Shown here: in pieces, positions 55,799 through 64,000 of the stretch
Layout of the letters: each line of letters opens with the position of its first letter
Numbering within the stretch: position 1 is the first letter of the stretch
Source: DATLLN01 sp963720885
GTDB lineage: Bacteria; Actinomycetota; Thermoleophilia; Gaiellales; JAICJC01
Assembly (NCBI GenBank): GCA_963720885.1
Contig: CAVRGW010000004.1
Location: forward strand, 1 to 64,000
DNA: 64,000 bases
Reading direction: 5' to 3'
Notes under the pieces: generated by a model
The model's input: only the letters and a program-made list of their open reading frames with translations
Told to the model about the DNA's origin: nothing
The model's database searches: none
Made by a program: the position numbers and the translations under genes

Positions 55799-57079
55799 AT
55801 GCGTGTCCTACTCGTTGGATCCGGCGGGCGCGAGCACGCACTCGCGTGGGGGCTGGCGCGTTCGCCGCTGCTGGGCGAGCTGCACGCCGCGCCCGGGAAC
55901 CCCGGGATCGGGGATGTCGCCACGCTGCACGACGTGGCCGTCGGCGACCACGAAGGCCTGACCGAGCTCGCCGGCTCGCTGGCCGTCGACCTGGTCGTGG
56001 TGGGACCGGAGGCGCCGCTGGTCGGCGGCCTCGTCGACCGCCTGGAGGACGCCGGCATCGCCGCGTTCGGGCCGCGCGGGGCGGCGGCGCAGCTGGAGGG
56101 GTCGAAGACCTTCGCCAAGTCGGTGATGGACGCCGCCATGGTGCCGACGGCAGGGTTCGCGGTGTGCGACACGCCGGCGGCGGCGCAGATGGCGATCGCC
56201 GACGCCAACGGCAACGTCGTGATCAAGGCCGACGGCCTGGCCGCCGGCAAGGGCGTGTTCGTCTGCTCGTCGGTGGCCGAGGCCGAGGCGGCGGTGCAGT
56301 CCTGCCTGATCGACCGGCGGTTCGGCTCGGCCGGCGCGCGTGTGCTGGTCGAGGAGCGCCTGGAGGGGCCCGAGGTCTCGCTGCTCGCCCTGTGCGACGG
56401 CGAGACGGTGGTGCCGCTGGCGCCCGCCCGCGACCACAAACGGCTGGGCGACGGCGACGTCGGGCCGAACACAGGCGGCATGGGCTGCTACTCACCGACG
56501 CCGGACGTCCCGCCGGAGCTGGTCGAGCAGATCGTCGCCACCGTGCACCGGCCGGTGGTCAACGAGCTGGCCCGCCGCGACATGCCGTTCCGCGGCTGCC
56601 TGTACGCGGGGCTGATGCTGACCGCCGACGGGCCGAAGGTGCTGGAATTCAACGTCCGGTTCGGCGATCCCGAGGCGCAGGTGCTGATCCCCCGGCTGGA
56701 GGGAGACCTGCTGGACGCCCTGCAGCGGTGCGCGACCGGCGCGCTGCTCGGCTCGGCGCTGGGTGTCTCGCGGCGTTCGTGTGTGACCGTGGTGATGGCC
56801 GCGCCCGGCTATCCGGATGCGCCCGAGGACGGCATACCGATCGGCGGTGTGGGCGCCGCCGGCGAGCTCGAGGACGTGATGGTCTTCCACGCCGGCACCG
56901 CGCTACGGGACGGCCGCCTCGTCTCCGCCGGCGGCAGGGTGCTGAACGTCACCGCGCTGGGCGACGACCTGGCGGACGCCCGGCGCCGCGCGTACGCGGC
57001 CGTCGATGCGATCGAGTTCCCCGGCGAACAGCACCGTATGGACATCGGCGCCGCGGCGGCGGTCGAGCAGCATGCCTGA
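55799..57079 (+). CDS. purD: Phosphoribosylamine-glycine ligase
   Basis: 426 residues. Joins glycine to phosphoribosylamine with ATP. VLLVGSGGREHALAWGL at the N-terminus and the ATP-grasp motifs VVIKADGLAAGKGVFV and LEFNVRFGDPEAQVLIPRLEGDLL identify it. DHKRLGDGDVGPNTGGMGCYSP is the conserved loop. It uses glycine, which would be the product of the demethylation genes. It overlaps the purE-like gene by eight bases. Confidence 0.96.
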   Translation: MRVLLVGSGGREHALAWGLARSPLLGELHAAPGNPGIGDVATLHDVAVGDHEGLTELAGSLAVDLVVVGPEAPLVGGLVDRLEDAGIAAFGPRGAAAQLEGSKTFAKSVMDAAMVPTAGFAVCDTPAAAQMAIADANGNVVIKADGLAAGKGVFVCSSVAEAEAAVQSCLIDRRFGSAGARVLVEERLEGPEVSLLALCDGETVVPLAPARDHKRLGDGDVGPNTGGMGCYSPTPDVPPELVEQIVATVHRPVVNELARRDMPFRGCLYAGLMLTADGPKVLEFNVRFGDPEAQVLIPRLEGDLLDALQRCATGALLGSALGVSRRSCVTVVMAAPGYPDAPEDGIPIGGVGAAGELEDVMVFHAGTALRDGRLVSAGGRVLNVTALGDDLADARRRAYAAVDAIEFPGEQHRMDIGAAAAVEQHA

Positions 57080-57557
57080 GCCGCAGCCGCTGCCGCAGGT
57101 GCATCCGGTCTGGGAGGAGCTGGAGGCGGCCGGCCCGCAGGTCGGCATCGTGATCGCGACCGAGGCCGACCGCGAGATCATCTCCGCCGCCTGCGACGAG
57201 CTGTTGGAGCGGGCGATCACGTTCGAGCTGAAGGTGCTGTCCGCGCATGGCGACCCGCGCGAGGTGGCGGAGTACGGCTCGACCGCGGCGCTCCGCGGCC
57301 TGCGTGTGATCGTCGCTGCGGCCGGCGGCGCGGCCGCACTGCCCGGGGTGCTGGCGAGCTACACCGAGCTGCCGGTGATCGGCATCCCGATCCGCCGCCA
57401 GGAGATGGGGCTGGGCGGCTTCGACGCACTGTTGTCCGTCGTGCAGATGCCCGAGGGCGTGCCGGTCGCCTGCATGGCCGTGAACGGCGCGAAGAACGCG
57501 GCGATCTACGCCGCCAAGATCCTGGCCCAGGGCCAGGGACCGCCGGCGCAGCTCTGA
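57072..57557 (+). CDS. purE: PurE-like N5-carboxyaminoimidazole ribonucleotide mutase, divergent active site
   Basis: 161 residues of the PurE fold: VGIVIATEADREIISAACDEL, then LKVLSAHGDPREV, VAAAGGAAALPGVLA and SVVQMPEGVPV. The usual GS(K/D)SD, SAHRTP and GGAAHLPG motifs read ATEAD, SAHGDP and GGAAALPG. The catalytic His of SAH is kept, but the phosphate-site Ser, the Arg of SAHR and the second His are lost. No purK is next to it. It starts inside the purD end, so it belongs to the operon, but activity is uncertain. Confidence 0.78.
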   Translation: MPEPQPLPQVHPVWEELEAAGPQVGIVIATEADREIISAACDELLERAITFELKVLSAHGDPREVAEYGSTAALRGLRVIVAAAGGAAALPGVLASYTELPVIGIPIRRQEMGLGGFDALLSVVQMPEGVPVACMAVNGAKNAAIYAAKILAQGQGPPAQL

Positions 57558-57602
57558 CCCCGGCACGGCGGTTCACCGGCGGGGGCGGTCAGGGCCGGTT
57601 GG

Positions 57603-57608
57603 TAGACT
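57603..57608 (+). promoter_or_regulatory. -10 box (TAGACT) before purB
   Basis: TAGACT ends 10 nt before GTG 57619, in the 61-base gap after the purE-like gene. An internal leaderless promoter is likely. Confidence 0.4.
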
Positions 57609-57618
57609 CGTTCCAGCC

Positions 57619-58932
57619 GTGATCTCCCGTTACACCCGCCCTGAGATGGGCGCCGTCTGGTCGGACGAGCGCCGGTTCCAGCGGTGGCTCGACGTCGAGA
57701 TTGCGGCGATGGCGGGGTGGGCCGACCTGGGTGTCGTCCCCGCTGACGCCGTCGCCGCGGTGCGCAGCCGGGCCTCCATCGACGTCGCGCGCATCCTCGA
57801 GATCGAGTCGCGCACGCACCACGACGTGCTCGCGTTCACCGAGTCGGTGTCCGAGCAGGTCGGGCCCGAGGCGCGGTGGTTCCACTACGGGCTGACCTCG
57901 TCGGACGTCGTCGACACCGCGCTCGCGCTGCAGCTGCGCGACGCCGGTGAGCTGCTGCTGGCTGCCGTCGACCGCGCCGAGCGTGCGGTGCTGGTGCGCG
58001 CCGAGGAGCATCGCCACACCCCGACCATCGGCCGGACGCACGGCGTTCACGCCGAGCCGACGACCTTTGGCCTCAAGCTGCTGGGCTGGGTGACCGAGCT
58101 CCGCCGCGACCGCGACCGGCTGGCCGCCGCCCTCGAGGGCGTGCGCGTCGGAAAGCTGTCCGGCGCCGTCGGCACCTACGCCAACTGCGATCCCCGCGTC
58201 GAGGACTTCGCCCTGTCGGCGCTCGGGCTGGAGCGTGAGGACGTCGCGACGCAGGTGATCCCCCGCGACCGGCACGCGACCCTGCTCGCGGCGATCGCGA
58301 TCACCGGCTCGTCGCTCGACCGGTTCGCCACCGAGATCCGCCACCTGCAGCGCACCGAGGTGCGCGAGGCGCTGGAGCCGTTCGCGGCGGGCCAGAAGGG
58401 CTCGTCGGCGATGCCGCACAAGCAGAACCCGATCATCAGCGAGCGGATCAGCGGACTGGCCCGGGTGCTGCGCGCCAACGCCCAGGTCGGGTTCGAGAAC
58501 GTGCCGCTGTGGCATGAGCGCGACATCTCGCACTCCTCCGCCGAACGCGTCGTCCTGCCGGACTCGATGATCGGGCTGGATTACATGCTCGACCGGTTCA
58601 ACTGGCTGATCGAGGGCCTGGTCGTGGACGGCGAGCGGATGATGCGCAACTTGGAAGCGTCACACGGGCTCGTGTTCTCCGGCCGGGCGCTGCTGGCGCT
58701 GGTGGAGTCCGGGATGTCCCGCGAGGACGCGTACGAGGTAGTCCAGCGAAACGCGCTGCGGGCCTGGGACGAGGGACTGCCGCTGCGCGGCCTGCTGGAG
58801 GTCGACCCCGAGGCTGCCCGCGTCCTGGACGAGGCCGAGCTCGACCGTGTCTTCGACCTCGACGGCTTCCTGCGCCACGTCGACGACGTGTTCGACCGCA
58901 CCACCGAGCGGCTGGGGCTGACCCGTGCCTGA
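57619..58932 (+). CDS. purB: Adenylosuccinate lyase
   Basis: 437 residues. Cleaves SAICAR and adenylosuccinate. Family signatures: TSSDVVDTALALQL, GRTHGVHAEPTTFG with catalytic His, and the SSAMPHKQNPIISERI loop with the catalytic Ser. GTG 57619 is the natural start. It overlaps purC by 8 bases. Confidence 0.96.
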   Translation: MISRYTRPEMGAVWSDERRFQRWLDVEIAAMAGWADLGVVPADAVAAVRSRASIDVARILEIESRTHHDVLAFTESVSEQVGPEARWFHYGLTSSDVVDTALALQLRDAGELLLAAVDRAERAVLVRAEEHRHTPTIGRTHGVHAEPTTFGLKLLGWVTELRRDRDRLAAALEGVRVGKLSGAVGTYANCDPRVEDFALSALGLEREDVATQVIPRDRHATLLAAIAITGSSLDRFATEIRHLQRTEVREALEPFAAGQKGSSAMPHKQNPIISERISGLARVLRANAQVGFENVPLWHERDISHSSAERVVLPDSMIGLDYMLDRFNWLIEGLVVDGERMMRNLEASHGLVFSGRALLALVESGMSREDAYEVVQRNALRAWDEGLPLRGLLEVDPEAARVLDEAELDRVFDLDGFLRHVDDVFDRTTERLGLTRA

Positions 58933-59824
58933 CGATCTGGCACGCGCCCACGAGGCATCCGGCAAGGTGCGTGAGCTGTACCGCTACGGCGACACGATCC
59001 TGATGGTCGCCTCCGACCGCATATCGGCCTTCGACGTGATCATGCCGACGCCGATCCCGCACAAGGGCCGGGTGCTGACGGCGCTGTCGCGGTTCTGGTT
59101 CGACCAGACGGCCCACATCGTCCCCAACCACATGATCTCGATCCTGCCCGAGGCGTTCGCCGCGCAGGCCGCGGAGGATCCCGACCTGATCGGCCGCTCG
59201 ATGCTCGTCCAGCGGCTGACGATGCTGCCGATCGAGTGCGTCGTCCGCGGCTACCTGGCCGGCTCGGGCTGGAAGGACTACCAGGCCACCGGCGCCGTGT
59301 GCGGGCACTCCCTGCCGTCCGGCCTCCGCGAGTCCGACCAGCTGCCGAACCCGATCTTCACGCCGGCCACGAAGAACACCGAGGGCCACGACATCAACAT
59401 CGACCGTGCGACCGCGCAGCTGTTGATCGGCGAGGAGCGGGTGGCCAAGATCGAGGAGCTGTCGCTGGCGGTGTACGAGGCCGGCGCGGCCTTCGCCCAG
59501 CAGCGCGGCCTGATCCTGGCGGACACCAAGATGGAGTTCGGCATCGACCAGATCGGCGAGCTGGTGCTCGGCGACGAGCTGCTGACGCCGGACTCGTCGC
59601 GGTTCTGGCCGGCCGACGGCTACGCGCCCGGCGGCCCCCAGCCGTCGTTCGACAAGCAGTACGTGCGCGACCACCTGGAGACGCTCGACTGGGACAAGAC
59701 GCCGCCCGGACCCGAGCTGCCGCCCGAGGTCGTCGAGGGCACGCAGCGCCGGTACTTCGAGGCCTACGAGCGGCTCGTCGGTGAGCCGTTCGGTGACTAC
59801 CTGCAACGGATGGGAGTGACATGA
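58925..59824 (+). CDS. purC: Phosphoribosylaminoimidazole-succinocarboxamide synthase
   Basis: 299 residues. ATP-dependent addition of aspartate to CAIR. SGKVRELY, VASDRISAFDVIM, RGYLAGSGWKDY and GLILADTKMEFG are the SAICAR-synthetase signatures. At 299 residues it belongs to the long (yeast-like) type. GTG 58925 overlaps purB; the stop overlaps purS. Confidence 0.96.
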   Translation: MPDDLARAHEASGKVRELYRYGDTILMVASDRISAFDVIMPTPIPHKGRVLTALSRFWFDQTAHIVPNHMISILPEAFAAQAAEDPDLIGRSMLVQRLTMLPIECVVRGYLAGSGWKDYQATGAVCGHSLPSGLRESDQLPNPIFTPATKNTEGHDINIDRATAQLLIGEERVAKIEELSLAVYEAGAAFAQQRGLILADTKMEFGIDQIGELVLGDELLTPDSSRFWPADGYAPGGPQPSFDKQYVRDHLETLDWDKTPPGPELPPEVVEGTQRRYFEAYERLVGEPFGDYLQRMGVT

Positions 59825-60063
59825 AGGTGACCGTGCTGGTCAGACCGCGCGACGGCATCCTCGATCCGCAGGGGGAGGCTGTCCGCCGGTCGCTGGCCGG
59901 GCTCGGCTACCCGGCGGCGGATGTCCGCGCGGGCAAGGTGTTCGACCTCGAAGTCGACGGCGGCGACGAGGAGCAGGTGCGGCGGATCGCCGGAGAGATC
60001 GCCGAGAAGGTGCTCTCGAACCCGCTGATCGAGCAGTACGAGGTCGAGCTGGTGGGCGCGTGA
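59821..60063 (+). CDS. purS: FGAM synthase subunit PurS
   Basis: 80 residues. Small dimeric subunit that links PurQ and the small-type PurL. MKVTVLVRPRDGILDPQGEAV and GKVFDLEVDG are typical. Overlaps purC and purQ by four bases each (ATGA / GTGA). Confidence 0.93.
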   Translation: MKVTVLVRPRDGILDPQGEAVRRSLAGLGYPAADVRAGKVFDLEVDGGDEEQVRRIAGEIAEKVLSNPLIEQYEVELVGA

Positions 60064-60734
60064 CGCGGGTCGGCGTCGTGGTGTTCCCCGGGTCGTGCGA
60101 CGACCGCGACGCGATGCGCGCCGTCGAGACGATGGGCGCGGAGCCGGTCGCACTGTGGCATGGCGACGCCGACCTGCGCGGGGCCGACGCCGTGCTCGTG
60201 CCCGGCGGCTTCTCCTACGGCGACTATCTGCGCCCGGGTGCCCTGGCATCGTTGTCTCCAGTGATGACGGCGGTGCGGACGCACGCCGGCGCGGGGCGCC
60301 CGGTGCTGGGCGTCTGCAACGGCTTCCAGGTGCTGACCGAGACTCGGCTGGTGCCCGGCGTGCTCCGCACAAACGCCTCGATGCAGTTCAGGTTCGAGGA
60401 TGCCAACCTCGTGGTCGAGCGCGAGTCGCCGTGGCTGCCGGCGCGGATCGCCGGAGACGTGCTGTCGATTCCGATCAAGCACCACGACGGCTGCTGGTTC
60501 GCCGAGCCCGAGGCCGTCGCCGAGCTGGACGCGCGCGGTCAGGTGCTGCTGCGCTATCGCGAGAACCCCAACGGCTCGGTCGGCTCGATCGCCTGCGTGA
60601 CCAACGAGCGAGGCAACGTCGCCGCCCTGATGCCGCACCCGGAGCATGCCGTCGACCCCCTGCTCGGCTCGACCGACGGCCGCGTGCTGCTGCAGGGGAT
60701 GCTCGACCTGGCCCGCCAACCGGTGGCCGTGTAA
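60060..60734 (+). CDS. purQ: FGAM synthase glutaminase subunit PurQ
   Basis: 224 residues, class I glutamine amidotransferase that feeds ammonia to PurL. VVVFPGSCDDRDAM, VPGGFSYGDYLRPGA, and the nucleophile Cys in LGVCNGFQVL; the His-Glu pair is in MPHPEHAVD. Starts GTG 60060, overlapping purS. Confidence 0.94.
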   Translation: MTRVGVVVFPGSCDDRDAMRAVETMGAEPVALWHGDADLRGADAVLVPGGFSYGDYLRPGALASLSPVMTAVRTHAGAGRPVLGVCNGFQVLTETRLVPGVLRTNASMQFRFEDANLVVERESPWLPARIAGDVLSIPIKHHDGCWFAEPEAVAELDARGQVLLRYRENPNGSVGSIACVTNERGNVAALMPHPEHAVDPLLGSTDGRVLLQGMLDLARQPVAV

Positions 60735-60756
60735 CCGGTCGATCTGCCCCGTGGGG

Positions 60757-60762
60757 TAGCAT
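60757..60762 (+). promoter_or_regulatory. -10 box (TAGCAT) before purL
   Basis: TAGCAT ends 10 nt before TTG 60773, in the 38-base gap after purQ. Confidence 0.35.
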
Positions 60763-60772
60763 TCCTCAGGCC

Positions 60773-62935
60773 TTGAATGCCGTCTCGCCAGAGCCGCTGC
60801 ATCGCACCCTCGGGCTGACCGACGGGGAGCTCGGGCGTATCCAGGAGCTGCTGGGCCGCGATCCGAACGACTTCGAGCTGGCCGTCTACTCGCTGCTCTG
60901 GAGCGAGCACTGCGGCTACAAGCACTCGCGGCTGCTGCTCCGCCGGTTTCCGACGTCCGGTGAGCGGGTGCTCCAGGGTCCGGGGGAGAACGCCGGCGTG
61001 ATCGACGTGGGCGACGGGCTCGCCGTTGCGCTCAAGGTCGAGAGCCACAACCACCCGTCTGCGGTCGAGCCGTTCCAGGGCGCGGCAACCGGTGTCGGCG
61101 GCATCCTCCGCGACATCTTCGCGATGGGCGCACGGCCGATCGCCATCCTCGACTCGCTGCGCTTCGGCGAGCTGGACGACGACCGCCAGCGGCACCTGTT
61201 CACCGGCGTCGTGGCCGGTGTTGGCTCCTACGGCAATTGTGTCGGCGTCGCCAACGTGGGGGGCGAGGTCGAGTTCGACGACTCCTACGAGCACAACACA
61301 CTGGTCAACGCGATGTGCGTCGGCCTCCTGCCGGCCGAGAAGCTGACGCGGGCCAAGGCCACCGGCCCGGGCAACCTGGTCGTGCTGTACGGGTCGAAGA
61401 CCGGTCGCGACGGCATCGGCGGCGCGTCGGTGCTGGCCTCGCAGGGCTTCGACGAGAGCTCGGCGGACAAGCGGCCGAGCGTGCAGATCGGCGACCCCTT
61501 CACCGGCAAGAAGCTGATCGAGTGCACGCTCGACCTGCTCGACCGCGGGCTGCTGGCCTCGCTGCAGGACCTGGGCGCGGCCGGGCTCGCGTCGTCGCTC
61601 AGCGAGATGGCGGCGAGTGGCGGGGTCGGCATCGATGTCGACCTCTCGGCGGTGCCGCTGCGCGAGGCGGACATGGAGCCGTTCGAGATCATGATCTCCG
61701 AGTCGCAGGAGCGGATGGCCGCCGTGGTCGAGCCGGGACGGCTGGACGAGGTGCTGGGCGTGTGCGCTCGCTGGGACCTGGATGCGACGGTGATCGGGTC
61801 GGTCACCGCCTCGGGCCTGCTGCGGGCGTTCGCCGGTGGCGCCGAGGTGGGGTCGATGCCGGTCGACACGCTGGTCGACGGCGCGCCCCGCTACAAGGTC
61901 GCGCAGGAGCGGCCTGCCCGGCTCGAGGACCAGCCCCGCCTGTTCGCCGAGCCGGCCGACCCGTCGGCCGCGCTGCGCGCGCTGCTCGGCTCGACGGACT
62001 GCGGCAGCCGGCGGTGGGTGACCCGTCAGTACGACCAGCTGGTCGGCTCGGGCACGGTGGTGCGGCCGGGCGGCGACGCCTCGGTGGTGCGGCTGACGCC
62101 CTCGGCTCGTGCGATCGCTGTCTCCCTCGACGGCAACGGCAGGCGGACGTCGCTCGACCCGCGGCGCGGCGGGATGAGCATCGTCTGCGAGGCGGCCCGC
62201 AACGTCGCCTGCACGGGAGCGCGGCCGGCCGCGATGACGAACTGCCTGAACTTCGGTAACCCCGAGACCGGCGAGGTCGGCTACGAGCTGGCCGAGTCGA
62301 TCGAGGGCATGTCGCTGGCCTGCGAGGCGCTCGACCTGCCGGTGGTGTCGGGCAACGTCTCGCTCTACAACGAGCACTTCGGCCGGGCGATCCACCCGAC
62401 GCCGGTGGTCGGCGTCGTGGGGGTGCTGGACGACGCGTCCCTGGCCGTGCGCGCCGGGTTCCGCGAGACCGGCGACGTGGTGCTGCTGGCCGGCGACGGC
62501 GAGGCGGCGCTCGACGGATCGGCGTATCAGAAGGTGGTGCTCGGCGAGCACGGCGGCCGGATCCCCGAGCCCGACCTGGACTCCGAGCGGCGGCTGCACG
62601 AGTTCCTGGCGCAGGCGGCGGAGCGCGGGCTGCTGCTCAGCGCCCATGATGTCGCTTCAGGCGGCATCGCGATGTGCGTCGCCGAGGCGGCGATCGCCGG
62701 GTCGGTCGGTGCGTCGGTCGAGGCCGAAGACCTGTTCGGCGAGGGCGACGGCCGTGTCGTGATCACCGCCGCGCAGACCGACGTCGCCGCGCTGCGCGAG
62801 CTCGCCGGCGACATGCCGCTGCGCGAGATCGGCACGGTCGGCGGGTCGGCCATCCGGGTCGGCGCCGCGGAGGTGTCGCTGGCCGAGGCGGCCGCGCTGC
62901 ACGACGCGGGCATCACCAATGCGGTGGGCGCCTGA
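60773..62935 (+). CDS. purL: FGAM synthase subunit PurL (small type)
   Basis: 720 residues, small-type PurL that needs PurS and PurQ. Converts FGAR to FGAM. SLLWSEHCGYKHSR, VESHNHPSAVEPFQGAATGVGGILRDI and SEMAASGGVGIDVDLS are family motifs. No ATG or GTG lies in frame near the start, so TTG 60773 is used. The stop shares one base with the purF start. Confidence 0.95.
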   Translation: MNAVSPEPLHRTLGLTDGELGRIQELLGRDPNDFELAVYSLLWSEHCGYKHSRLLLRRFPTSGERVLQGPGENAGVIDVGDGLAVALKVESHNHPSAVEPFQGAATGVGGILRDIFAMGARPIAILDSLRFGELDDDRQRHLFTGVVAGVGSYGNCVGVANVGGEVEFDDSYEHNTLVNAMCVGLLPAEKLTRAKATGPGNLVVLYGSKTGRDGIGGASVLASQGFDESSADKRPSVQIGDPFTGKKLIECTLDLLDRGLLASLQDLGAAGLASSLSEMAASGGVGIDVDLSAVPLREADMEPFEIMISESQERMAAVVEPGRLDEVLGVCARWDLDATVIGSVTASGLLRAFAGGAEVGSMPVDTLVDGAPRYKVAQERPARLEDQPRLFAEPADPSAALRALLGSTDCGSRRWVTRQYDQLVGSGTVVRPGGDASVVRLTPSARAIAVSLDGNGRRTSLDPRRGGMSIVCEAARNVACTGARPAAMTNCLNFGNPETGEVGYELAESIEGMSLACEALDLPVVSGNVSLYNEHFGRAIHPTPVVGVVGVLDDASLAVRAGFRETGDVVLLAGDGEAALDGSAYQKVVLGEHGGRIPEPDLDSERRLHEFLAQAAERGLLLSAHDVASGGIAMCVAEAAIAGSVGASVEAEDLFGEGDGRVVITAAQTDVAALRELAGDMPLREIGTVGGSAIRVGAAEVSLAEAAALHDAGITNAVGA

Positions 62936-64000
62936 TGTGCGGCATCTTCGGCATCTACGACCCGGTCGGCGCCCCCGACCGCGACGTCGCGCGGCTCACG
63001 TACTTCGGCCTCTACGCGCTGCAGCACCGCGGCCAGGAGAGCGCGGGCATCGCCGTCTCCGACGGGAGCCGGGTGATGGCGATGAAGGACATGGGCCTCG
63101 TCAACCAGGTGTTCGACGAGCCGAAGCTGTCGGCACTGCCCGGCCGCATGGCGATCGGCCACGCGCGCTACTCGACCACCGGCTCGACCGTGTGGCGTAA
63201 CGCCCAGCCGATCGTGCAGCACGCCGGCGGCCGGACGATCGCGCTGGCGCACAACGGCAACCTGACCAACACGACCACCCTTCGTGATGAGCTGCGCGAG
63301 CAGCGGGTGCGGCTGCACTCGACCTCGGACACCGAGGTGATCGCGGCGCTGATCGCGAACCACCCGTCGGGCGACCTGGGCGCCGCCGTCACCGACACGA
63401 TGCAGCAGATCGAGGGCGCGTTCGCCGCCGTCGTCCTCTCCGAGAACGCCGTCGCCGGATTCCGCGATCCCGACGGCATCCGCCCGCTGGTGGTCGGCCG
63501 CGTCGACGACTCCTGGGTGCTCGCATCCGAGACCTGCGCGCTGGACATCATCGGCGCGACCGTCGAGCGCGAGCTCGCCCCGGGCGAGCTGGTCGTGCTC
63601 GACGAGCACGGCGCTCACTTCAGCCAGGCGGTGCCGCCGCGCAGCGAGTCGCTGTGCATCTTCGAGTACATCTATTTCGCCCGGCCGGACACCACCCTCA
63701 ACGGCCGCGGGCTGTACGAGGCCCGGGTCGAGATGGGCCGGCGGCTGGCCGCCGAGTCCACCGTCGACGCCGACGTCGTCATCCCGGTACCCGATTCCGG
63801 GACGCCCGCCGCGGTCGGCTTCGCCCAGGCCAGCGGCATCCCGTTCGGCGAGGGGCTGGTCAAGAACCGCTACGTCGGCCGCACGTTCATCCAGCCCGAC
63901 CAGGCGCTGCGCGAGCGCGGCGTCAAGCTCAAGTTCAACGTGCTGCGCTCCGTGCTCCAGGGTAAGCGGGTGGTGGTCGTCGACGACTCGATCGTCCGCG
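62935..64000 (+). CDS. purF: Amidophosphoribosyltransferase, N-terminal part (3' end outside window)
   Basis: First 355 residues of the enzyme that starts purine synthesis. The N-terminal nucleophile Cys follows the start (M-C-G-I-F-G); LQHRGQESAGIAV and GHARYSTTGS are glutaminase marks. The end visible here, VVVVDDSIVR, is the PRPP-binding motif of the phosphoribosyltransferase domain. Cut by the window end. Confidence 0.96.
   Translation, partial: MCGIFGIYDPVGAPDRDVARLTYFGLYALQHRGQESAGIAVSDGSRVMAMKDMGLVNQVFDEPKLSALPGRMAIGHARYSTTGSTVWRNAQPIVQHAGGRTIALAHNGNLTNTTTLRDELREQRVRLHSTSDTEVIAALIANHPSGDLGAAVTDTMQQIEGAFAAVVLSENAVAGFRDPDGIRPLVVGRVDDSWVLASETCALDIIGATVERELAPGELVVLDEHGAHFSQAVPPRSESLCIFEYIYFARPDTTLNGRGLYEARVEMGRRLAAESTVDADVVIPVPDSGTPAAVGFAQASGIPFGEGLVKNRYVGRTFIQPDQALRERGVKLKFNVLRSVLQGKRVVVVDDSIVR

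Overview
The window is a high-GC, gene-dense bacterial chromosome segment. Small-type PurL with separate PurS and PurQ, many GTG/TTG starts, and many TANNNT boxes 6-12 nt before start codons fit an actinobacterium. The mix of genes makes me think of Thermoleophilia (Gaiellales/Solirubrobacterales-like), but that is inference. No rRNA, tRNA, CRISPR array or prophage was seen.

Layout. 1-4.7 kb: end of dnaB, purA, an ATP-grasp protein, a methyltransferase and a methionine aminopeptidase. 4.7-17 kb: a dimethylglycine/sarcosine dehydrogenase-like gene, a three-gene secreted (Ig-like repeat) cluster, then HAD, FAD-oxidase, aldo-keto reductase, M24 peptidase, chorismate-binding enzyme, cupin, phosphotransferase and phosphatase genes. 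Seven genes in this block carry single-base frameshifts. 17.5-23.6 kb: a sulfurtransferase, then glnT-like, glxB/C/D-like (N-methylglutamate-synthase type) and a small unknown gene in one operon, closed by a terminator. 23.7-29.7 kb: M14 peptidase, PlsY-like, a SoxB-like oxidase, an IclR regulator, a GcvT-like protein and an aldehyde dehydrogenase. 29.7-32.3 kb: an IS481-type element split by an IS110-type element. 32.3-37.4 kb: two copies of a cassette with an APC permease facing a zinc-ribbon membrane protein plus a UspA-like protein. 37.5-43.1 kb: acyl-CoA dehydrogenase, antiporter, and an Amt ammonium transporter followed by three very small membrane proteins. 43.2-53.8 kb: a GAF/PucR regulator, a gamma-glutamylmethylamide-synthetase-like gene, a four-subunit sarcosine-oxidase/N-methylglutamate-dehydrogenase-like operon (D-A-G-B order), formate-THF ligase and formimino-THF cyclodeaminase-like FchA. 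53.8-64 kb: an S9 peptidase, then purD, purE-like, purB, purC, purS, purQ, purL and purF (cut by the window end).

How it fits together. The strongest theme is breakdown of N-methylated amines and amino acids. The glutamine-synthetase-like and glutamate-synthase-like genes could build gamma-glutamylmethylamide and N-methylglutamate. The SoxDAGB-like complex and the other GcvT-containing dehydrogenases would strip methyl groups onto tetrahydrofolate. FchA and Fhs would turn the C1 unit into 10-formyl-THF or formate, next to a purine operon that consumes 10-formyl-THF. Amt, two amino-acid permeases and IclR, PucR and possibly GntR-type control fit nitrogen and amine scavenging. Substrates are inferred from family and gene content only.
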